Assembly: GCA_018228665.1 (NCBI GenBank)
Contig: CP073692.1
Location: 620,001 to 684,000, forward strand
Reading direction: 5' to 3'
Length of the DNA: 64,000 bases
DNA from: Faecalicatena sp. Marseille-Q4148
GTDB lineage: Bacteria > Bacillota > Clostridia > Lachnospirales > Lachnospiraceae
In this document: positions 59,195 through 64,000 of the stretch, one piece after another
Position numbering within the stretch: the first letter of the stretch is position 1
Layout of the letters: the number at the start of each line of letters is the position of its first letter
Made by a program: the position numbers and the translations under genes
Notes under the pieces: generated by a model
The model's input: the letters and a program-made list of their open reading frames with translations, nothing else
What the model was told of the DNA's origin: nothing
Databases searched by the model: none

Positions 59195-59980
59195 TCAACT
59201 TTCTTTTTTGCTATATAGTCTGACAATTATCAAATATGAGATTATTCCGATGACAAATGTCGTTAATACCGCTATCCAAAGAGGTAGAAAATACGGCTTT
59301 ATAATTGGATATGCAGGCAAGTCTGGAGAAACAAATTGTGATGCCTGCCAGCGATAAATAGTTGGCGCAGGTAATATCGTTGAAATAAGTTTTATAGCTT
59401 GATTATCTGAAGCAAATTGCCCTGTATACGCCATCATATAATCAAATACTGTATAAAAAAATGTTACTATAATTGAAAAAACATAAGATTTATTCAGCCA
59501 AACAATCACAATAACAACTGGTAATGTACTGGCAGTATAGAGCAATGCTGTGATTGCTGAAATCCATATCTTTTCACCGATATTAATCAATTCATTTCCA
59601 GCAATTATTCCTCCTACCATGGAAGATAATAATGTAGCTAGTGCAAAAACCAACCCCATAATAAAGAGTACTGCAATTTTAGCTGTCGCCAATTTTATTG
59701 GCAGTATTGGAATAACTTGCAGATTCTTCAGCGTATCATTATCATATTCCATAAAAAAGAGCATAGACGCCACGATTCCTAAAACAATCGGAAGCATAAC
59801 CGGTTCTCCCAATGTTACGAGTAATCCAAAAATAGCATCAAAACCGGAATAATTTGCAATGTTTCCAGACAATACTAATGCTGTAAATGGAATCGGAAAC
59901 AGCAATGCTGCAATAAAAACAAATGAAATAAAATGTTTACGTTTGAGCTTACGGAATTCACATTTAATTAATTTAAGCAA
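59195..59980 (-). CDS. Lantibiotic-immunity-type ABC permease (LanE-like)
   Basis: A 261-residue permease, six membrane segments, with KCEFRKLKRKHFISF at the N-terminus and NLQVIPILPIKLATAK in the first loop. TTG 59980 lies 8 nt after AGGAGG and overlaps the LanF stop by 8 bp; the GTG at 59989 abuts the same AGGAG, so it is less likely. Partner of the LanF-like ATPase. Confidence 0.8.
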   Translation of the reverse strand: MLKLIKCEFRKLKRKHFISFVFIAALLFPIPFTALVLSGNIANYSGFDAIFGLLVTLGEPVMLPIVLGIVASMLFFMEYDNDTLKNLQVIPILPIKLATAKIAVLFIMGLVFALATLLSSMVGGIIAGNELINIGEKIWISAITALLYTASTLPVVIVIVWLNKSYVFSIIVTFFYTVFDYMMAYTGQFASDNQAIKLISTILPAPTIYRWQASQFVSPDLPAYPIIKPYFLPLWIAVLTTFVIGIISYLIIVRLYSKKES

Positions 59981-60896
59981 TCCCTTCACCTCCTGTGATT
60001 TTTTTGAAATAATCTTCTAAGGTTTCTTCACATAGATGAACCTCTTTTATATCAATCCCTGATTCGATAAGGGTACGATTAATCTTGGCTACTGGTAACA
60101 CCGTATCGTATAAATACAGATTATATTCATCTGTGATTTTTACATTTTTAGTTTGAAAAAGACTTTCAATAACTTGTGCAGCTTTTTTTGCATTAGATGT
60201 AATAAAATGTATGTATTTTGCATTTTTTTCTTCCAATTCTTTTAAACTCTCTTCTTCCAATAAAACACCGCGGTCGATAATACCAATATCATCAGCCAAT
60301 AAAGATATTTCTGAAAGAATATGACTAGAAATTATAATGGTCTTTCCATAACTATCACATAATTCTCGGATAAAGGAACGCACTTCTGCAATTCCAATCG
60401 GATCAAGCCCATTAATAGGCTCATCTAGTATAAGTACCTGTGGGTTGTGCATAATAGCCAATGCAATTGCAAGACGTTGTTTCATGCCAAGCGAATACTG
60501 AGAAAAAAGTTTTTTGTCTCCATAAGGTAAATTAACAAGATTCAAAGCCTCTTTGATACATCCTGCTTTTTTTAATCCTCGCAGATCAGCAAAAATTTTT
60601 AAATTTTCCGTAGCCGTAAGGTTCTGATAGAATCCTGGCGATTCTATTAAACTCCCTATCTTTGGTAATATTGTTTTTTCATTGTTCACCAATGTTTTTC
60701 CAAAAATTTGAACTTCTCCAGATGTAGGTTGTGTCAATCCCAATAACATACGCATTGTAGTTGTTTTTCCGGCACCATTCCGTCCAAGAAGTCCATATAT
60801 TCTTCCTTTTTTTACATGAATATTCAAATTGGAAACACTGATCTGGTTTCCATATTTTTTAGTTAATCCGCGGGTTTCAATTATGTAATTTCCCAT
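59973..60896 (-). CDS. Lantibiotic-immunity-type ABC ATPase (LanF/BcrA-like)
   Basis: A 307-residue ATPase: Walker A GRNGAGKTT, Q-loop in KIGSLIESPGFY, signature YSLGMKQR, Walker B QVLILDEPINGLDP and H-loop ISSHILSE. The bacitracin/lantibiotic group has this SLGMKQR form and a 70-residue C-terminal extension, both present. It drives the two permeases. AAAAGGAG precedes ATG; the gene is divergent from the two-component system. Confidence 0.88.
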   Translation of the reverse strand: MGNYIIETRGLTKKYGNQISVSNLNIHVKKGRIYGLLGRNGAGKTTTMRMLLGLTQPTSGEVQIFGKTLVNNEKTILPKIGSLIESPGFYQNLTATENLKIFADLRGLKKAGCIKEALNLVNLPYGDKKLFSQYSLGMKQRLAIALAIMHNPQVLILDEPINGLDPIGIAEVRSFIRELCDSYGKTIIISSHILSEISLLADDIGIIDRGVLLEEESLKELEEKNAKYIHFITSNAKKAAQVIESLFQTKNVKITDEYNLYLYDTVLPVAKINRTLIESGIDIKEVHLCEETLEDYFKKITGGEGIA

Positions 60897-60929
60897 AGTT
60901 TTATATCTCCTTTTCTATTTTATGTTTTC

Positions 60930-60983
60930 AGTATATCTTATGGTCCTTGAAATAACGCTGAGGTAACTCTGATTTTACTCTGA
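60930..60983 (-). promoter_or_regulatory. LanF promoter with regulator direct repeat
   Basis: ACTCTGA at 60966-60972 and 60977-60983 (11 bp apart), 30 bp before TATACT (60930-60935) on the minus strand. Fits binding by the divergent response regulator. Confidence 0.5.
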
Positions 60984-61052
60984 GATTTATAACAAAAAAT
61001 GGTCAAAACTATATTTCTGCGCTATAATATCAACAAAAATGGGAGGTGTCTT

Positions 61053-61745
61053 ATGTACAATAGAACAATACTTGTAGTAGATGACGAAATGGATATTCTT
61101 GAAATGATACAGTCCATATTTATACGTGCTGGATTTACTAATATTTTAACGGCAGTTTCTGGTCGAGAAGCATTAAAAATATGGTCTGATGCTCAACCGG
61201 ACATGGTGATACTTGATATAATGATGCCGGAAATAGACGGACTTTCTGTATTGAAAAAAATTAGGGAAACCAGTAAGGTTCCTGTTCTTTTATTAACTGC
61301 GCGTGGAGAGGTAGAAGATCGGGTAGCCGGATTTGAAAATGGTGCTGACGATTATCTTACAAAACCATTTTATCCCAAAGAATTATTATTACGAACACAA
61401 GTAATTTTAAATCGCACGTATCCTGAAAAAGATCGAAAAATCTATTTAGATTCTGCCGTCATCAATCTGGAAAAGGCAGAAGTTCAGCGAGGTGACGAGT
61501 GTCTCTCGCTTACCGGAAAAGAACTAACACTTATAAAAAAGTTGGCTGATAATGCAGGACGTATCGTGACAACAGGCTCCTTATGTGAAGCAGTATGTGG
61601 TGAATTTTGGCAGGGATATGAAAGAACTTTATCATCACATATCCGTCACCTAAGAGAAAAAATTGAAGGAAATCCATCATCCCCAACTTCACTTATCACA
61701 ATTAAGGGAATTGGTTACCTACTCAATATCAAGGGGGCAAAATAA
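61053..61745 (+). CDS. OmpR-type response regulator (LanR/VanR-like)
   Basis: A 230-residue regulator with a full receiver (VVDDE pocket, phospho-acceptor in MVILDIMMPE, LLTARGE, TKPF) and winged helix (LTGKELTLIKKLADNAGR; IKGIGYLL). ATG 61053 with GGGAGG; an upstream in-frame start lacks a binding site. It overlaps the kinase gene by 1 bp (TAATG). It should activate the divergent transporter genes on antimicrobial-peptide stress. Confidence 0.88.
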   Translation: MYNRTILVVDDEMDILEMIQSIFIRAGFTNILTAVSGREALKIWSDAQPDMVILDIMMPEIDGLSVLKKIRETSKVPVLLLTARGEVEDRVAGFENGADDYLTKPFYPKELLLRTQVILNRTYPEKDRKIYLDSAVINLEKAEVQRGDECLSLTGKELTLIKKLADNAGRIVTTGSLCEAVCGEFWQGYERTLSSHIRHLREKIEGNPSSPTSLITIKGIGYLLNIKGAK

Positions 61746-63109
61746 TGAACTCTGTAAAACATTTTTTTCGCCGTTATATTTTTTCAACAGTTGGTATTAT
61801 TGCACTGTTCTTTATGATAAACATTCTTTTGCTTGGTATGTTAAATTTCATTCTCTATCTTGATGGTGCAACGAATTCTCATCCGGTTATTGAAGAACTA
61901 TCCAATCATATTACTTTAAAGGATGGAAAAATAAATGCTGATAAAGACGTTCAGAAAATCTTGCAACATGAAGATGCCTGGGCTATGCTACTTAATGATA
62001 TTGGTGATGTTATATGGGAATACGATCTTCCATCAGATTTTTCTCGAAAATATACTTCAGCTGATATAGCCTTATTCAGTCGATGGTATTTAAAAGATTA
62101 TCCTGTAAATGTTTGGAAACATCCAGAAGGTCTTTTAGTCATTGGATTCCCACCTGGATATATTGTGAATCATTACTTATCTTTCAAAACCATTTATTTA
62201 CGTCCTTTATTTATTACTCTTGGGATTGTCTTTTTTACTAATATCTTTTTATTGATTTATCTTTTAATACGTAACACTTATCGGATAGAAAAGGCAATTA
62301 AACCTGCTCTAAATGGTATCCAAGCGCTTTCAAAAAGTGAAACATTCCATCTGGATGAAAAAGGAGAATTATCAGAAATCAATATCTGTTTAAATCATGC
62401 TGGTGAATATTTACAAAAAAAAGATAACACACGTGCAGAATGGATTCGGGGTGTTTCACATGATATCCGTACACCACTTTCTATCATTTTAGGTTATGCA
62501 TGTGAAATTGAAGATGATACCAATCTTCCTATCATCACAAGGAAACAGGCAAAAGCAATAAGAAAAAAAAGCGAAAAACTACAATCACTTATTTCTGATC
62601 TTAATTTAACTACTAAACTGGAATATTCCATGTATCCTCTAAAAAAAAGAAGTGTCGATATCGTTGAATTAGCAAGGCAGGTCGTCAGTGAATTTTTAAA
62701 TGAATTACCAGAACAATACCCTATAGAATTTCGGGAGGATTCGCAGCCTTGTACGATTACATTAAATGGGGATCATTCTTTGCTGCATCGTATGTTATAC
62801 AACTTGATTTCCAACTGTATTATTCATAATCCAAATGGGTGTAACATTACACTCTCCATTTTTTCTAATGCTGATAGCTGCTTTTTTGATATTTGTGATG
62901 ATGGATGCGGCATCAGTCCTGCACGTTTGAAAACTTTAAATGATACTGGAACCATTTTCAGTACACAGGAAAAAACAGAATGTACAGAACATGGATTGGG
63001 AATTAAAATTGTACAGCAAATTGTCAATTTGCATAAAGGTAAACTATATTTTAGTAACCTTGAACCACATGGACTAAGTGTAAAGATTGAAATTCCATTT
63101 ATAGTGTGA
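61745..63109 (+). CDS. Sensor histidine kinase (LanK-like)
   Basis: A 454-residue kinase: membrane segment near residues 12-35, a roughly 120-residue external domain, second segment near 155-180 (PLFITLGIVFFTNIFLLIYL), HisKA with GVSHDIRTPLS, then N box NLISNCIIHN, and G boxes DDGCGIS and HGLGIKIV. Pairs with the preceding regulator to sense lantibiotics or cell-envelope damage. Confidence 0.88.
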   Translation: MNSVKHFFRRYIFSTVGIIALFFMINILLLGMLNFILYLDGATNSHPVIEELSNHITLKDGKINADKDVQKILQHEDAWAMLLNDIGDVIWEYDLPSDFSRKYTSADIALFSRWYLKDYPVNVWKHPEGLLVIGFPPGYIVNHYLSFKTIYLRPLFITLGIVFFTNIFLLIYLLIRNTYRIEKAIKPALNGIQALSKSETFHLDEKGELSEINICLNHAGEYLQKKDNTRAEWIRGVSHDIRTPLSIILGYACEIEDDTNLPIITRKQAKAIRKKSEKLQSLISDLNLTTKLEYSMYPLKKRSVDIVELARQVVSEFLNELPEQYPIEFREDSQPCTITLNGDHSLLHRMLYNLISNCIIHNPNGCNITLSIFSNADSCFFDICDDGCGISPARLKTLNDTGTIFSTQEKTECTEHGLGIKIVQQIVNLHKGKLYFSNLEPHGLSVKIEIPFIV

Positions 63110-63154
63110 TGATTTCTTCTTTAATGCGTGGGAATTGCAACCTTTTAATCAAAG

Positions 63155-63206
63155 ATATAAAACGGCAAGATTCAGATTTTTATTTCTAAATCTCGCCGTT
63201 TTATAT
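63155..63206. terminator. Intrinsic terminator after the kinase gene
   Basis: Arms 63155-63172 and 63188-63206 with one mismatch (ATATAAAACGGC and GCCGTTTTATAT at the base), A/T runs on both sides. Confidence 0.75.
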
Positions 63207-63358
63207 CGTGACCTTTTTCTTCTCTGTGCTATATTTCGAATCCATCAGTAGCACGTTTATCTTAAGTATATAATAGTTTAACAAAGATCCATCAAAAGTT
63301 CCGAAATATCCATATATAAAGGTCTTCGCCACTACGTTTCAAAAGTTATAAAGAAATT

Positions 63359-63622
63359 TTAGAAAAGACGTGGGATTATAACCATAAATAATATCCCAAG
63401 TAAGTAAAGAACATTTACACCCAAACCAACTTTTACATAAATATCACGTTGCTGTCTTTTGAAAAATAAGAATAGTGCGTAAAGAAAACTGGCAACAATA
63501 AAAACACCGTAACCAATAGCAATAGCTGTTGCATTTGCAGCCGTAGGCTTCCAAACAAATAACATAGTAAGAGGCACAAAAATTGTAACAAGGGATATAA
63601 TACTTAAAAATTTTTCTTTCAT
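63359..63622 (-). CDS. Small membrane protein, 87 residues
   Basis: Three membrane segments (FLSIISLVTIFVPLTMLFVW; GYGVFIVASFLYALFLFF; VLYLLGILFMVIIPRLF) and a short basic loop (KRQQRDIYVK). No family recognised. ATG after AAGGAAACC; close behind the gene at the right edge on the same strand. Confidence 0.6.
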   Translation of the reverse strand: MKEKFLSIISLVTIFVPLTMLFVWKPTAANATAIAIGYGVFIVASFLYALFLFFKRQQRDIYVKVGLGVNVLYLLGILFMVIIPRLF

Positions 63623-63641
63623 AATGGTTTCCTTTCTATTA

Positions 63642-64000
63642 TCATTTGAGTTTTAATTTCAGTGAACCTGTAAAATTATCTGCTTCAATCAGAACATAAT
63701 TGCTTGCAGATGGAAGTTCAATAGTATTATTATATGAGTTTTCTGTATCACAAAGGATCTTCGGTTCATCCGTTCCCGTTTGTAAAATTAGTTTCAACTT
63801 CCCGGTTTGAGCAGCTATATCACAAGAAATTTCTATTTTATTTCCATTATCTCGTTCAAGAGCTGTTCCCCCGAAAATGATTTCATTACCGGAAAAATCA
63901 TCATAGTCAGCAGTATAATTTCCTACATAGCTATCTATACCAAATTCACGTTTTCCTTGCAAATCTTTATTATCTGTTAAACCCTTATCTCCAATAGATT
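63642..64000 (-). CDS. Hypothetical protein, 3' part (5' end outside window)
   Basis: The frame is open to the window end without a stop, so the gene starts beyond 64000. About 119 residues are visible, mostly beta-strand-like (IEISCDIAAQTGKLKLILQT; YVLIEADNFTGSLKLKLK), suggesting an exported or lipoprotein beta domain. No family recognised. Confidence 0.6.
   Translation of the reverse strand, partial: SIGDKGLTDNKDLQGKREFGIDSYVGNYTADYDDFSGNEIIFGGTALERDNGNKIEISCDIAAQTGKLKLILQTGTDEPKILCDTENSYNNTIELPSASNYVLIEADNFTGSLKLKLK

Noticed and set aside
1-64000. CRISPR arrays, tRNA or rRNA genes, insertion sequences
   Set aside because: No regularly spaced repeats, cloverleaf-like segments or transposase genes were seen on either strand.

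Overview
The window reads as a chromosome segment of an AT-rich Firmicute, most likely a gut Lachnospiraceae. Supporting signs are the rplU-prp-rpmA-obg-yhbY-nadD-yqeK-rsfS gene order, an L27 with the cleavable Firmicutes N-terminus, a Bacillus-type LexA box, a XerS-like recombinase and strong AGGAGG ribosome binding sites. No sequence search was possible, so family names rest on motifs and remembered family features.

Layout. (1) 1-5535: 3' part of a HelD-like helicase, a XerS-like recombinase, then a divergent SOS locus (LysM/YneA-like gene and lexA, three LexA boxes between them) with a MATE exporter behind lexA. (2) 5587-19226, all minus strand: housekeeping genes, comprising two B12-binding/radical-SAM-associated proteins, RNase E/G, YbaK, a HAD phosphatase, aspartate kinase, a CBS protein, the rplU-to-rsfS ribosome-biogenesis operon, a FliB-like protein and a YibE/F pair, one member of which has a frameshift at its start. 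(3) 19505-48913, all minus strand: a roughly 29-kb integrative element. It carries two overlapping tyrosine recombinase genes and an excisionase-like gene, PcfJ/PcfK-type proteins, an orphan DNA methylase, a block of two very large uncharacterised proteins with a metallopeptidase-VWA protein and a MoxR-type AAA+ ATPase, a nucleotidyltransferase with a broken HEPN remnant, a GNAT-fused 815-residue protein, RecD2, SSB and an XRE regulator. I see no relaxase, coupling protein, type IV secretion gene or virion gene in it. (4) 49224-57451: two MgtA-type P-type ATPases, each associated with an OmpR-type winged-helix regulator and small membrane proteins; one has a proline-rich leader peptide overlapping its ribosome binding site. 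(5) 57697-63109: a lantibiotic-immunity-type ABC transporter with a divergent response regulator/histidine kinase pair, plus two unusual small downstream genes. (6) 63359-64000: a small membrane protein and the 3' part of an unrecognised gene.

How the element may work. Three promoters (near 48.66, 41.65 and 31.93 kb) each lead straight into a leader with two small hairpins followed by an intrinsic terminator. The 48.6-kb and 31.8-kb leaders are similar in sequence and spacing and show compensatory stem changes. Several more terminator-like hairpins sit between genes inside the same transcription units, just before ribosome binding sites and with no room for new promoters. The simplest reading, which is inference, is that the leaders are cis-acting antitermination RNAs and that an XRE regulator controls two of the promoters through a shared operator. 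This RNA arrangement and the MoxR/metallopeptidase-VWA/giant-protein block are the best candidates for something undescribed.
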